From: Nemertoderma westbladi
Taxonomy: Eukaryota > Xenacoelomorpha > Nemertodermatida > Nemertodermatidae
Reading direction: 5' to 3'
Assembly: GCA_032718475.1 (NCBI GenBank)
Contig: JAUCBJ010008390.1
Span: 1-51,349 of the forward strand
Length of the DNA: 51,349 nucleotides
The notes beneath the pieces are model-generated. The model searched no databases. It worked only from the letters and a program-made list of their open reading frames with translations, and was not told the DNA's origin. The position numbers and the translations under genes are program-made. Below, in pieces: positions 17,450-28,900 of the stretch. Each line of letters starts with the position of its first letter. Position 1 is the first letter of the stretch.

Positions 17450-19285
17450 ATGTATCCGGTACAGTTGAAAAAGTATCCTGAAGATTTACCACAACCCGGT
17501 AAAGGGCCGATCACTGCTGCAGAACTTAATAAAACCTCTAAGACTGAGACTAGCGAAGAAACTGGGTCGTTCGATATAGTTAAGGCCACGCAATATGGCG
17601 CCATTGATCGAGTTAAACAACTGATCGAACAAGAATACGATGTAAATACTCCGGACACGGAAAATGTTAGCCTTCTCCATTGGGCTGCGATAAACAATCG
17701 TGTAGATTTGATCCAATACTTCGTTAGTATCGGAGCTATTATCGACCGGAAAGGAGGCGTTCTAGACTCGACATCCCTACAATGGGCCTGTCGCCAGGGC
17801 AACCTTAAGGCCGTCGTTAGTTTAATCCAACACGGAGCCAACCTTTCTGTCTGCGATAGCGACGGTTTCACTGCGTTGCACTTAGCTAGTCAGTTCGGCC
17901 ACGCATCCGTAGTCGGATACCTGTTGGCCGTGGGTGTCGATCCCAATTCCCGCGACGGAAAGGGCATGACGTCATTAATGTGGTCCGCGTACCGTGTGAC
18001 GTCATCCACCCCATCCAGACTGCTGATCGCTCTGGGGGCCAACGTGGACGCCCGTGACACCCGTAATGGCTACTCGCCGCTGCATTGGTGCGTCGCCGGT
18101 AAGAATTCAGTTACCATGTCCGTGCTGCTGAAGGCTGGAGCCTCCGCGAACGCGGTTAACGCAGAAGGTCGCACTCCCTTGCAAATGGCGAAGTTCAATA
18201 GCGACTATTACATGGCGCGTTGTCTAGAGCAACACGAAGAGTCCCTAGCAACGCGTAATCCCTGGAATATAAACATCTACAGTTCGAGTTTCAGAAATAA
18301 AACCTCGTTTTGTTTGCCTTTCTTCGCTATGTTCGGAATCGGAGTAATATCAGAAATCGTTAGCAACTATCTCATAAAGTTACTTTTATTCATTTTTCTT
18401 TATTTTCTTTCGGTTTTTATCATAAAGAAAGTTTGTCTCGATAAACTGGTCACTGTCACTCCAGTTGGAATTTATTTAGCAACAAAGTTGTTCATGTATT
18501 CCACATGGTTCTTATTCTTCTGGCCTTACGTTTACAATCTTGCGACACAAACTATCTTACTAATATGCACCGTAGGAGTGACTTATTTCTTCTACAAGTC
18601 GGCTACTTTGGATCCGGGAATCATTAAAACCAACCCGGATATACGTAAACGCGATATCCGACAGCTGGCTGAGATGGACCTCCTGGATTCCGAGGTATTC
18701 TGTTCCACTTGTCTCGTGCGTAGGCCGCTCCGCTCCAAACATTGCCACTTATGCGACTGTTGTGTCACCAAGTTCGACCATCACTGTCCCTGGGTCTACA
18801 ACTGCGTCGGCTCCAACAACCACTTCCATTTCCTTTGGTACCTAATCACGTTACTAGCCGTAATAACGATATATATTTACGGGGCTTTTAGCTATTATAT
18901 AAGGGAATGTTCGTTGGACGTTGTGACTGATAAACTTTCTATAACCTCGGGTAAACTCTACCAATGCAACGCTTGGGTTAACTGGATTACCCTCAATGCG
19001 GTTGTCCACCTCCTGTGGGTCTCCACTCTCCTTGGATTCCAGCTGCATCAAGTTGTCTGGCTGGCGGTAACAACCAACGAACGCTTCAACTATTACCGTT
19101 ACCCGCACTTCAAGAAGGATTTATATAGCAGTCCGTTTCAACGTGGAGTTTTGCGTAATTGTTCGGATTTTTGCGGCGTCTCCGTCTGCCCTTTACTTCC
19201 CTCGCCATTGTATACCGATTGGTCCCAGATTCATAGTGTAAATGACTTACCCCAACACTCCCCGAGTAGGTACTTATCTGTGTAG
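17450..19285 (+). CDS. ZDHHC17: ankyrin-repeat DHHC palmitoyltransferase (ZDHHC17/HIP14-like), single exon
   Basis: 611 residues, close to the ~630 usual for ZDHHC17/ZDHHC13, which attach palmitate to protein cysteines at Golgi and vesicle membranes. Residues ~40-270 are ankyrin repeats ([63 protein letters not shown]). Two pairs of hydrophobic segments flank the cytosolic Cys-rich domain, which runs [34 protein letters not shown]. The catalytic Cys is residue 446 of the DHHC. The TTxE motif (TTNE, 541-544) and a C-terminal [10 protein letters not shown]…DW region also match the family. All conserved residues are present and the frame is undamaged. The ATG at 17450 gives an N-terminus of usual length. 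Relatives in many animals are multi-exon, so lack of introns here suggests intron loss or an old retrocopy; no poly-A tail is seen. ZDHHC13 is the alternative name. Confidence 0.92.
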   Translation: [611 protein letters not shown]

Positions 19286-20285
19286 CAGTTAGCAAGATTA
19301 TCAGCGCACCCCTGTCTCTTAAAATTAAGGGAAAGGAACAGGTTCATAACAGGACGGGCTATTCTAACCAAAACAGTAAACCAGAGTTTAATAGTCCAGG
19401 TTACAGTTTCATTCTTGTTAGTAATATATTCTGTTATTTGCGTCGATTTACCAGTGGTATTTGTATCCAAGGGTGTAATTTTTCCATCTTTATTTTTATT
19501 CAATTATCCATATCAGTTATACTCATAGGTAGTTTCATATTCGTTTAAAATTCCAATATAATTATTAGATTTCTTATCGCTGTCCGAATACCGGTAGTAG
19601 TATTGCTATTAAAATTTCGTAAAATTCTCGTATAACAATTATGTCATAAAATGTTGCGTAATAATATTTGGTTTGTTTATAATTTATATTATTGTAATTT
19701 TGTTAACATTTGATATTGTTGTGTATCCAATTCATACAATGTTATAGCAATCACAACGCACCGCAATGCAACAAATCAATTTTGTATTGAAGTAATTAAT
19801 CTGCCGTTGTGTATTAATAATTATTCAATTGTTTTATTATTAACTAAGACTTCATTAAACAACACTCATCGTAAGGGGGGTGTTCGCTTTGTCCTATTTT
19901 GCGCCCTTTTAATTTAATTATTATATATAAATTTTTTGAATTAAATATTCTGGAAACAATTTTGCAGTGCGAGTGGGCCTATGCCTAACACAGATATTAA
20001 TTACAGTTTAATTTCAGGAATGTTATTTTATTAAAATAACACGAAAACATTCCTTCTTGACTTTCGATGACACTTCTCTAATAAACTTTATTTTACAATT
20101 TAATATATGTTGTTACCATAAAGAAACACTCCATACGATAATCACCTATATAATTTAAACCGTTCTCGACTAATATAGGACACCTTTCTTCTATGGTTGG
20201 CCCCATACGATGGTACTTTTATTTAGTCTCAACAACAATTGCAGGTCCCGGAGCTGTAGATGTTGCATTGGAACGGAATACTATA
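19286..20285 (+). other. 3' flank / probable 3' UTR of the palmitoyltransferase gene
   Basis: AT-rich, with no ORF of note. A canonical AATAAA lies at about 20080 (CTCTAATAAACTTTATTTT) and is a candidate poly-A signal, implying a UTR of ~0.8 kb. Earlier A/T-rich signals cannot be ranked. Confidence 0.4.
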
Positions 20286-20402
20286 AGGGGCCATCCATAA
20301 ATGACGTCACGCTGGACACGGGGGGAGGGGGTTTCGTATTTCGCGACGATTTGTGACGAGGGGGAGGGGGGGGGTGTGTCCGCAATATCGTGACGTCACA
20401 TT
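20286..20402. repeat. short palindromic repeat with CATAAATGACGTCACG-type ends
   Basis: Begins GGGGCCATCCATAAATGACG, passes through two GGGGGAGGGGG tracts and a TTTGTGACGAGGG box, and closes with CGTGACGTCAC. The TGACGTCAC word at both sides makes it partly palindromic. From general knowledge this pattern recurs in many invertebrate genomes as a short non-autonomous element; its family was not verified here. Confidence 0.5.
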
Positions 20403-20636
20403 ATAAGTTTCCGATAAAATTACTGTATATTAAATACATAATGTGTCTACTTGTATACTATTAAACGTGTTTACTATTAAACATTACCTCTTCCAATGAT
20501 AACCATTCAAATGTTACCTTACGACCTCTACTGCCCTTCCATAATTGGTAAAATTAGAGAGTGTGTTTGTAAATCTTACATCCCTTCATGGTAGCGGTAG
20601 TTCCAAAATCCGTTTTGATTATCAATCCCCAATTCG

Positions 20637-21180
20637 ATTACTACTAGGATCGGCATGCTGCATTGCAGCTGCATTTTTAGGAATGCTGTGCCGGCTTGTC
20701 GACAAAATTGCGCCGCCACAACTCCCTATCGCCCATGACATTTGCTAGATCATCCGCATCTTCAAGGCCAGTGTCCTTTAAGATGCGTCTCAAGAAAGTC
20801 ATGGGCTGTCCACCATGCTTATTCACTCCATGAGGCTGCCAAAGTACAAGATTATGCACTGGCTGGTCCTCACGGCGAAAGCAATGTCCTGCAAAGTGGA
20901 GGTGAGTTTGTTCTAGTGTCAAGCTTGGGGGAAACAACGAGACACCTCCGATTTTATATAGTGTCTAGTTGGAGATGTGTGCATTGTACTAGACACAATG
21001 AACTCGGCGTAGCATTCTTGTGAATGTACCATCCAGAGATTTGGTGTCCTCAGCAGTTAGAGCCCAGCATGGACTCCCATAGAGGAGTACTGGAACTACT
21101 GCTGCTCTAAATAATCGGACCTTAAGTTTCCGATTAATTCTCGGTGACTTCCAAATCCTGGAAAGCCCATTCAAGGCTGC
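20637..21180 (-). pseudogene. LINE L1a copy 2, 3' part (separated from its 5' part by the BEL element)
   Basis: The minus strand encodes NGLSRIWKSPRINRKLKVRL, AAVVPVLLYGSPCWALTAED, LRRVHCV and then, after a frame change near 20940-20990, LTLEQTHLHFAGHCFRR and MTFLRRILKDTGLEDADDLA. This parallels 2815-3309 of copy 1. The 3' end matches copy 1 at CCGATCCTAGTAGTA (20637-20655). It continues 37066-38175 once the BEL element is removed. It carries its own frameshifts, so it is dead independently of the BEL insertion. Confidence 0.85.
21176..21180. repeat. target-site duplication GCTGC, left copy
   Basis: GCTGC immediately outside the left LTR equals GCTGC at 37066-37070 immediately outside the right LTR. 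Five base pairs is the usual duplication length for BEL/Pao and other LTR elements. Confidence 0.9.
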
Positions 21181-22381
21181 TGTTCGCGCTTTCAGACCTT
21201 TGGCAGTTTAACCCGCCAAATTAGGATGTCTTCTAGATAATAATTCGCTTTTAGCCTATGACAAGTATTTGATTCACTACACTAGTCGAAACCAATCTGT
21301 GCGCGATCATTCACCCGCTGGATATACCCGGGAGATTGGGTTCGACGGCTTAATCGTATTGCTATGTAAGCCTAATGTATTATTCGACTGACAGTATTAT
21401 ATAATCTCTGACAATATTATTCACCTTCGGGAAATATTAACAGTTCCTTTAGGACGTGGCGCTCTACCTATATAAACAGAGTTATGACTTAAACTACTCA
21501 CAACGATATGGCTTAGTTATAATTCACATATATGGCGCATTCTTTAGGAAATGCTTCGTTATCAGGCTCACTCATACACAATGCTGCACAATACTGCACA
21601 CTGATCTGCCGATCTTCACTGATTTTAGTCACATATAAAAGGAACACGGACCGAATCATGTAGGGTCTATCAAATAACATTAGATTCACTTCAAACCACT
21701 TTAACATAAGTCACAATCGTTATATGTAACCTTTCTCTCTTACCTTCGGTATATCAAGAATATTGGGTTTTCGGGGTTATTTATCGTTATTCCAAATATA
21801 ATAATTCATCAACCATATTATGAAGAACCGACAGTAAATAGCAGTATAACAGTTTAAAGTATGCACAGTGTTACACAGTATGCAGTGTCAGTAAGTAAGG
21901 TTTGAGATAACGGATATATGTCCTTATAATTAAGCCTACTAGTGTTAGGCTAAAACAGAAAAGCACAAAATATTCCCAAGCCGCTCTCTCCTGGCCCAGG
22001 ACAGAATGTAAACACTGCACCTAAAGCATTGCCTGATTTCTAGGAAATTTCTCTACAAGAGCCATAAAAATGCTCTGATTGGCTGACTGAACTGAGAGAT
22101 GCCGTAGAACAAAGAAAATCAACACGTATGAATATCAGCTGTTAACCGACGTCATAGTAACTACTGTTCAAGAGTAGCTATCACCTTTTGCGTCACGGAA
22201 TTACCATAGAATCATCAACTATGCCTTTCACAGTACACATACAGAGGAAATAGCTCTTAGATCCTCTAAAAAACACCGATACAGCAATAATACGGTCTCT
22301 TACACCTATTAAATCAACTACAGAGTATTTTAATGTAAAAGATAATAAAAATAACGGGGCAATTCAGCAAAGGCTTTTACA
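21181..22381 (-). repeat. BEL element 3' LTR (1201 bp)
   Basis: Matches 35865-37065 over its full length with about six substitutions (for example near 21566, 21639, 21744, 22129, 22151 and 22204) and no length difference. The termini on the element strand are TGTAAAAGCC and GCGCGAACA. Confidence 0.97.
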
Positions 22382-22392
22382 CCGCTCCCAGA
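22382..22392 (-). promoter_or_regulatory. candidate polypurine tract
   Basis: On the element strand CTGGGAGCGG lies directly before the 3' LTR, where plus-strand priming is expected. The tract is short and interrupted by one C. Confidence 0.45.
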
Positions 22393-22459
22393 AAATGGGA
22401 TTTTCAGTCTATAAAATATAAAAATCACAGTTTCTAAAACATAAAGATACTCTAAACAG

Positions 22460-22666
22460 TTAGTTTTCTTTGCGCGGACGGCGTTTACGCAGTTTCCCGA
22501 GGCTAGCCAGAGTCCTTTTCTCCTTAGGGCGAGCCACTTTACTAGGAAGGCTATAACTCCTGGGTAAAGGGTGCAATACAATTGCATTAGAAGGTTTGGG
22601 TTTACGGTCGGTGTCTCGTCCAGTTCGATATGCTTCTCCTCGAGCTGATTTTCCTCCGCTTGTCAT
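22460..22666 (-). CDS. small basic accessory ORF in the BEL 3' region
   Basis: 68 codons from a true ATG at 22666 to a stop just upstream of the 3' LTR. The product is strongly basic, with KPKPSN, KVARPKEKR and a C-terminal KLRKRRPRKEN that could act as a nuclear-localisation or nucleic-acid-binding tail. No family is recognised. Being in the place of a third gene in a recently inserted element gives it some weight, but a 68-codon ORF can also arise by chance. Confidence 0.35.
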   Translation of the reverse strand: MTSGGKSARGEAYRTGRDTDRKPKPSNAIVLHPLPRSYSLPSKVARPKEKRTLASLGKLRKRRPRKEN

Positions 22667-23283
22667 GGGATACGTTCGTCCAAAACTCTCGCAGAGAATA
22701 GGGTTTTCTAAGCTTGATATCTTCTTAGAGATTCGAGATTTCCCAATCGAACTGAGATAAGGCTAATTCGTTTATCGATTGGACTTACTGTTATAACTTA
22801 CGTTTATCTGAACAAACGCAGATTTCTTTTTTGATATTTATAGAATAGCGTTTAACTCGTTTCGTAGAACGCTCTCCTTCACCTTGATGAAGGGTTGTAT
22901 CGCGTTAAACGGGGACAACCATACGGTTGGATAGTGATATTAGGTGTCCGCGTCACAATCCGGCTAGGTAAGATGGGCGGCTAGCTAGAAATCACTGTCG
23001 GAGTGTTACCGATTAATTGTTAGGGTAGCACTAGATCTTTGAACAGTGAATACAGTCCGCGAGGATCCGCGACACCACCAGGATCGCAGGTCTGAGGTCC
23101 AACTAAGGAATGAGGAGGTTTGACCGAGTATTCCGGGACTCTGATCGTAGGTTTACTCCAGGATCGTTCGAGCCGAGTGAGCATAGGTGATACGTCAAAC
23201 AAGTTTCGCTCGAAACTCCAGTAAATATAACGAGCACAACTGTGTTTAACACAACGTTTCCGTGGATGTTTATGTCTTTCCGT
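22667..23283 (-). other. BEL 3' region between accessory ORFs
   Basis: A 60-codon minus-strand frame (23202-23020; first ATG at its seventh codon, MLTRLERSWSKPTIRVPEY…) follows the accessory ORF. Its start codon in the raw frame is TTG and no family is recognised. Otherwise non-coding. Confidence 0.3.
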
Positions 23284-23958
23284 TTATTGGCTGGGTCTAG
23301 GGCATTTATCGTAATAATACCAAAGACGCACGTCTTGAAGGGGAAACGCGGGTGATCGCTCTCCAGTTTTACAATATTCCTCCATCTGTTCGAAGCTATC
23401 TGGAACGACAGGTAGCGGTCGATCGGCGGTAAGATACATCATCGTAAAATAGAGCCGTTTGAGTTCCATCATAGGGTCTGGATGTATACCTTGAGGATAT
23501 CGAGTTTCGAGGTTTTGTTGACTGGCAATATTGAGATAGGTCTCTCTTAGGAATTCTAGATAGTCGTTGAAGTCGCGACGTTTATCAGGTTCTTCAACGT
23601 CTTCCCTCTCGAGTCTGTTTCGAATAGAGTTCTCGTGTTCTATTCTCGATTTATCGTTTCGACTCCGCTGGGTATGATATTTAAATAAATCCATTTCCCT
23701 TTCGGTGTCTATATCGTTGGTGTCGTGTAAATCAATAGGATGACCAGTAGTCAAGAAGTCCATATACGTACCATTACGATGCGTATAGCGAGCGGTGAAT
23801 TTTCCATAGTCCAATTCACGCGTAAGTTACTTCCAGGAAATCGTAGGTTCGACATAACGACCATCATCCTCCGTAGTAGTTGGACTAGTATCACCGCGTA
23901 TCAAGCTATCAACAAACGCTTGAAAGTAGAGTATATCGCTCCCTGATACCAAGACCAT
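23284..23958 (-). CDS. accessory ORF downstream of BEL pol, one internal stop
   Basis: An ATG at 23958 opens a frame (MVLVSGSDILYFQAFVDSL…) that meets a TAA at 23829-23827 after 43 codons. It then runs open in the same frame for 181 codons to the stop at 23284, of which 176 follow the TTG at 23814. The product is charged and hydrophilic, with no signal peptide or membrane segment. A mid part rich in Asp/Glu/Arg (DTEREMDLFKYHTQRSRND) may be helical. A C-terminal part has PDSFEQMEEYC and DVRLWYYYDKCPRPSQ. This is the env position of LTR elements, but nothing suggests an envelope protein. No family is recognised. The single stop could be a nonsense mutation or a splice boundary. Confidence 0.45.
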
Positions 23959-23959
23959 C

Positions 23960-25625
23960 TTCTATCAACTCCGTCATATCTGCTATATATGAGTTTATTA
24001 ATATTATAATGAGTTTATATTTAGGCTAGCGAGCGTCGCTGCCTACCCCAATCAGCCCCCGGACAGTGCGAGATCCTCAGCGCCGATGTGTCGTCGCCGC
24101 TGTACTTTCGCCAACGACGTAGCCGCACAACGACAACGACAACCGGCACAAGTCACTCCACTGTCCGTCCCAAAGGCTTAGATGTACTTCAGGTTTTCCT
24201 TGGAGAGTTAGGTTACTTTCACGATTGCGACTAGCTACTGTAAACACACTTTAGCAGTAACATTCACCTATAAACTCACAAATACCACACAACTGGTCAC
24301 AAATTACACACACTCGGGCCATTTGTCCGTTAGTCAATGCCTTCCAGAATGTCACTGTATTATTGTGTATCCTTGGATACTAGCAGTGCGCTATTTATTC
24401 CCTATGCTATTCAATGGGACAAGCTTTCTATTGTTCTTTTAACTCAATTCTAATTCTAGCGTGGTTGTTGCCATGGTGACATTATGCAAAGCTAGCGGGA
24501 GAATTAGAGTAATTCCCATGCATACAGATCTGGGATGTTATTTAATAGTAATTCTTTAATAGTCAATGTCCTGTTTGATACATGACTTTATGAATTTTAT
24601 CGGCTATTGACCATGTTTGGGAGACTTTCGCACACTCATACTCATAATAAGACAAATCTCCGCTCCCTTGATCTATTAATTAATGGAATTTTGGGAATGT
24701 TATAAATTGCGTAAAAATGGCAATTTATTAAATTCATTAAAAGGCATGAATTTAAATTTATTCCCTGAAATTTTATTATTTGATAATTAAATGGACATAT
24801 TTTGAGTCTAGAACATGTCTGGGGACACAAGATCCTTAATTCTATGAAAATTGTCCTTTTAAGAATATCGGTAAATGCTACGATATCTTAATTGACTAGA
24901 ATTGTTGAAGGATCTGAATTTTACAGATTTTGATTTATTAGATTTGCAAATATTAAATAATTAATATTTGAGATGGGCACCGATTTATTCCAGAACTTGT
25001 CTGGGGACGTTAACCACTGATTCTAGAATTTGTCTTTCAAGTATATCGGTGGGTGCCGCGATATCTTAATCGACTAGAATTACAGATGGTCAAAGGGTTT
25101 AACAGATTTATTTTGCGTTATACGCTACTGTTAAAGGGACATCACGCTACTATATGTATTATTTAATATACGGTATGAGAGCAATATCGCACGAAGCAAT
25201 GTCAGTGTGAAGAGGCAAGTCGTTTCCAAGGTCTACCCAGAGCTTGGTTTAGCCGAGACACGAGGATCTGAACTTTGCATTCCTAATACTCTGCCTACCA
25301 ATAATACTTGAATATAGTAGTGGCTTTATTGTACTTTAATAAGTACGGACATTTCATCTTACTGTAGTTACGTATTTATAATATAATACGGACAGTAAGG
25401 AAAGAGAAAAACACTTGTTTCTCACCGTCACACTAAATATAATATAAGTAATTACGTACGCAATAAACATGAACATATTGCACTATTCTACTAAATAATC
25501 GCTAAATAATATTCTACTAAATTAAATAAAACGATTATAATAAAATTACAGAGTAATACATACATAAATATAAAAATAATAAAATAATATAAAATAATAG
25601 AGTCACACGCCCACTCCGAACGATA
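23960..25625 (-). other. BEL 3' non-coding region with internal direct repeats
   Basis: No convincing gene. About 24813-24906 and 24992-25083 are related direct repeats (ATGTCTGGGGAC/TTGTCTGGGGAC, GATATCTTAATTGACTAGAAT/…CGACTAGAAT), about 180 bp apart. A GC-rich patch lies at 24030-24170. The part next to pol (25400-25610) is very AT-rich. Confidence 0.4.
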
Positions 25626-25958
25626 TTAAGTTGGGGAGTCCCTAGATGTCGGTTGGATTAGGGAAGTGGTCGTGGGAAGAGTTTCTTGCCTTCCATAGTT
25701 TCCGGAGAGCTCTCTGTCTCTTTCCAGTAAACATAAACGACCCACTGGGCGATTAAGCTGTTGAGTCTCAAAGACTATCCCTGGTTTCTTAAAGTTACGC
25801 CGCATGATGACGAGCTCTACTGATCGCACCAAACCATCGCTCGAGATATGAGTCTCGATGATACGTCCTGTTTGCCATCGCTTACGTGGGAGATCGGGGT
25901 CCACAATAAGCACCATGTCTCCAGCGCTGACGTTTTCTTGCTGCGCAAACCACTTAGT
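25626..25958 (-). CDS. BEL pol C-terminal piece (integrase C-terminal domain) beyond an in-frame stop
   Basis: After the TGA at 25961-25959 the same frame continues TKWFAQQENVSAGDMVLIVDPDLPRKRWQTGRI and runs to 25626. The GD-VLI-D-LPR-W--GRI pattern is that of the domain at the C-terminus of BEL/Pao integrases. The stop is therefore a premature nonsense codon within pol and not its natural end. A CGA to TGA transition is the simplest explanation. Confidence 0.8.
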   Translation of the reverse strand, partial: TKWFAQQENVSAGDMVLIVDPDLPRKRWQTGRIIETHISSDGLVRSVELVIMRRNFKKPGIVFETQQLNRPVGRLCLLERDRELSGNYGRQETLPTTTSLIQPTSRDSPT

Positions 25959-28900
25959 TCAAAGTTGTAGAGTGGGCAGGTAATGTTTCTCGAAATGGTC
26001 AGCGAAACGATGGGATAGCAACTGCATAAGTTGCCAGGTTCGACGGCAGTACTCGTCTCCGTCTGTGATCTCCGATCGTGGGAGCATGGCTACGGGTTTC
26101 TTCAGTAGAAAGTGCGCGGGTGTTAGCGCTTCCAGGGAATCAGGACTTGAAGAGACTGGCATAAGCGGTCTTTCGTTGAGATAAGCGGCGATTTCCTCCA
26201 TTAACGTCCGCAATAGTTCGTCGGTGAGATAAACGCGACAAGGCACAATAAAGTGGAACGCAGTCTTCACGCTCCTAATCAATCTCTCCCAACTTCCTCC
26301 CCACCAAGGGGCGTCGGCGGCGTTGAAGGTCCAGCTAGACGCTGTTATCCTTAGCTGATCATCCACCTGTCTTTTGTTCCAGTCCTTTACGTAAGCTTGA
26401 ATTTCGTTGTTGGCGCCAATGAAGTTCGTTCCCTTATCCGATCTCATCGTGTTACTGGTTCCGAAACGAGCGATCTGTCGTCGTAAACTCAACACGAAGC
26501 TGTTGGTGGATAGATCGTTTACCATATCGAGATGGATAGCTCTACAAGTCATACAAACGAAGATGACACACCATCTCTTGACTATAGTCCGGGCACGATA
26601 TACTTCAATAGGGCCAAATAAATCCACACCGGTATTAGTAAAGGGTGGTTCGTAGAAGCTTACTCTTTCCCTAGGTAATTCTGCCTCTCGCTGTGTCAAA
26701 GGCCTACTGAATGCTTTCCTACAGGGTATGCAGTTCCTAAGGACTTGGTTCAGAGCCCTACGGGGTTTATAAAAATAGTAGCGAGTTCGAATTTCGCTCA
26801 GAACTCGTTCTCTTCCAGCATGATACAGTTTGCTATGAACATCTACAATCATCTTGATTTGTATGTCAAGATTTCTAATGAGTATGGGAAACTTAGTGTC
26901 AAAGGATAAGGGGGCGTTGGTGAGCCTGCCTCCAACACGTATTAACCCATCTATCATGGTACTAGAGAAGCGATCCCTTAAGCGCATCTGCGGATTTCTT
27001 AACAACAGGAAATACTTATCGGGATCCTCATAGCATTGTAGGAGTCTCAGCATCTGTTTGTTGGTTTTATCATGCTCCTGGTAACTGATCTTCTCCTTTA
27101 GAAACCTGTCGGATATCTTATATTTAGGAAGATCTTTAACAACATGGACTCTTGCAGATGTTGATGGAGCATCATCACTATTGGTCTTTGTCCCGGAGTA
27201 ACGATGATGAAAACATCGTTTTAAATAGGTGACGGCTTTACAGAGCCGATTCCAGGAACTGTAATGACGTATCACTCTCTGCAGGAGAGGTGATAGTCCT
27301 TGCGAAATATCTGGTATTCCAGATTTCCAATCCTTGTCACGGATTTCTAAGACTTCTTTATCCGTGGCTGTGGGTTTCTGATCCAAAGCATCCTCTCCGG
27401 AAGTAAATAATACAGATAGATCAACCGCAGGTTTAAACAACTTCGATTTACTCGCTCGAGTTTTGGGTTTAACTTTCTCCGCTCCCTTGGCCTGTCTGAT
27501 CTCTGCTGTTGTGAGATGGGGAGGCCATTCTTCTTCTTCTCTGTAGAGAAAGTCGGGTCCACCTAACCATTCGGGAGTATTTACCAATTCCTTTGGAGTC
27601 GCTCCTCGGGAAGCGATGTCTGCTGGATTAATCGTTCCGGGGCAATGTCTCCATTGGTCCATCGTCGTGCGACTAAGTATGATGGCTACTCTGTTGGTAA
27701 CGAAGACGCTGAACTGACAGACTTCATTGGTGATATACTCTAACACGAGTAAAGCGTCGGTCCAATAGACAGTTTTCTCTAATGGATAGTCAATCTGTTC
27801 TGTTACATTCCGGCCGATGGCTGTAGCGTATAGAGCCACTTTTAACTCCGCTCGAGGAACTTTCAACTTGTTGTTGATTAATGCCTTAGAAGTAACCAAG
27901 GCGACTTTGATTCCATCCGGAGTTTCCACTCTTAGATAGGCTACTATACCTATTCCCATATCGCTGGCGTCTCCAAACACATGGAGTTGATAGGAATACG
28001 TAGGGAGAACATGACCAAAATATGAACGGGAAATTATAAAATCCTCGATAGCCGGCAGAGAATCTTCCCATTTCATCCACTTCTTCAATAATTCTCCCTT
28101 AAGTGGATCGTCCCATGAGTGGTTTTCAAGCCACATTTGTTGTACCAAACTACGAGCAATCAATATAACTGGGCTAATAAATCCCAATGGATCGAAATAA
28201 GTGCTCAGTATACTTAAGCAAATCCGTTTGGTTCGAACTGGATTATCTCGCTGTTTTAGCTGGAAAAACAGGATATCTCGCTCTGTGTCCCATTTCAAGC
28301 CGAGTGTCTTGGTTTCTGGCAGATCATCTTTGATCAAATCTAGATCTTTCGCCCCTCGATCTTCCGCAGGGATCGACTCCAGAAACTCACGGGAGTTGCT
28401 GGTGAATTTCGTTAATCGAAACCCACCTCTTTTTAAGCACTCTACCGTTCCTTTAGCGACCTCAATGGCTTCCTCAACTGATGGAAGGGACTTCAGATTG
28501 TCGTCCATGTATATGTCCCGCTTGATGTTGTCGATCACTTCCTTAGAGAAGGCCTCTCGGTTGTCCTCTGCAGTGGTACGCACTACCGAACAGGCGTTGG
28601 AAGGGCTTGAGATTATCCCAAAGGCCTGGATGGTCATCCAATACTCCACCGGTTTCTGGTTTAGGTCTCCTTCGGGCCACCATAGAAATCGTAGGCTATC
28701 TCGATCCCTATCCAACACTTTGACTTGCAAGAACATGCCTTCTATATCGGAGGCGAAAGCAATCGAATATTGTCTCAATCTTAAAAGAATTCCCAACAAA
28801 GATTGAAGTAAGTTGGGTCCTGGTAACAATTCAGAGTTAAGGGATTGACCCATGTAAAGAGCGGAGCCATCAAACACTACTCTCACTTCATGTGGTTTAC

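Noticed and set aside
23284-23958. Envelope gene of an endogenous retrovirus
   Set aside because: The product has no signal peptide, no membrane segment and no Cys pattern of an envelope; only the position is env-like.
28201-28806. 201-codon plus-strand ORF
   Set aside because: Antisense shadow of the BEL reverse transcriptase, with no motif of its own.
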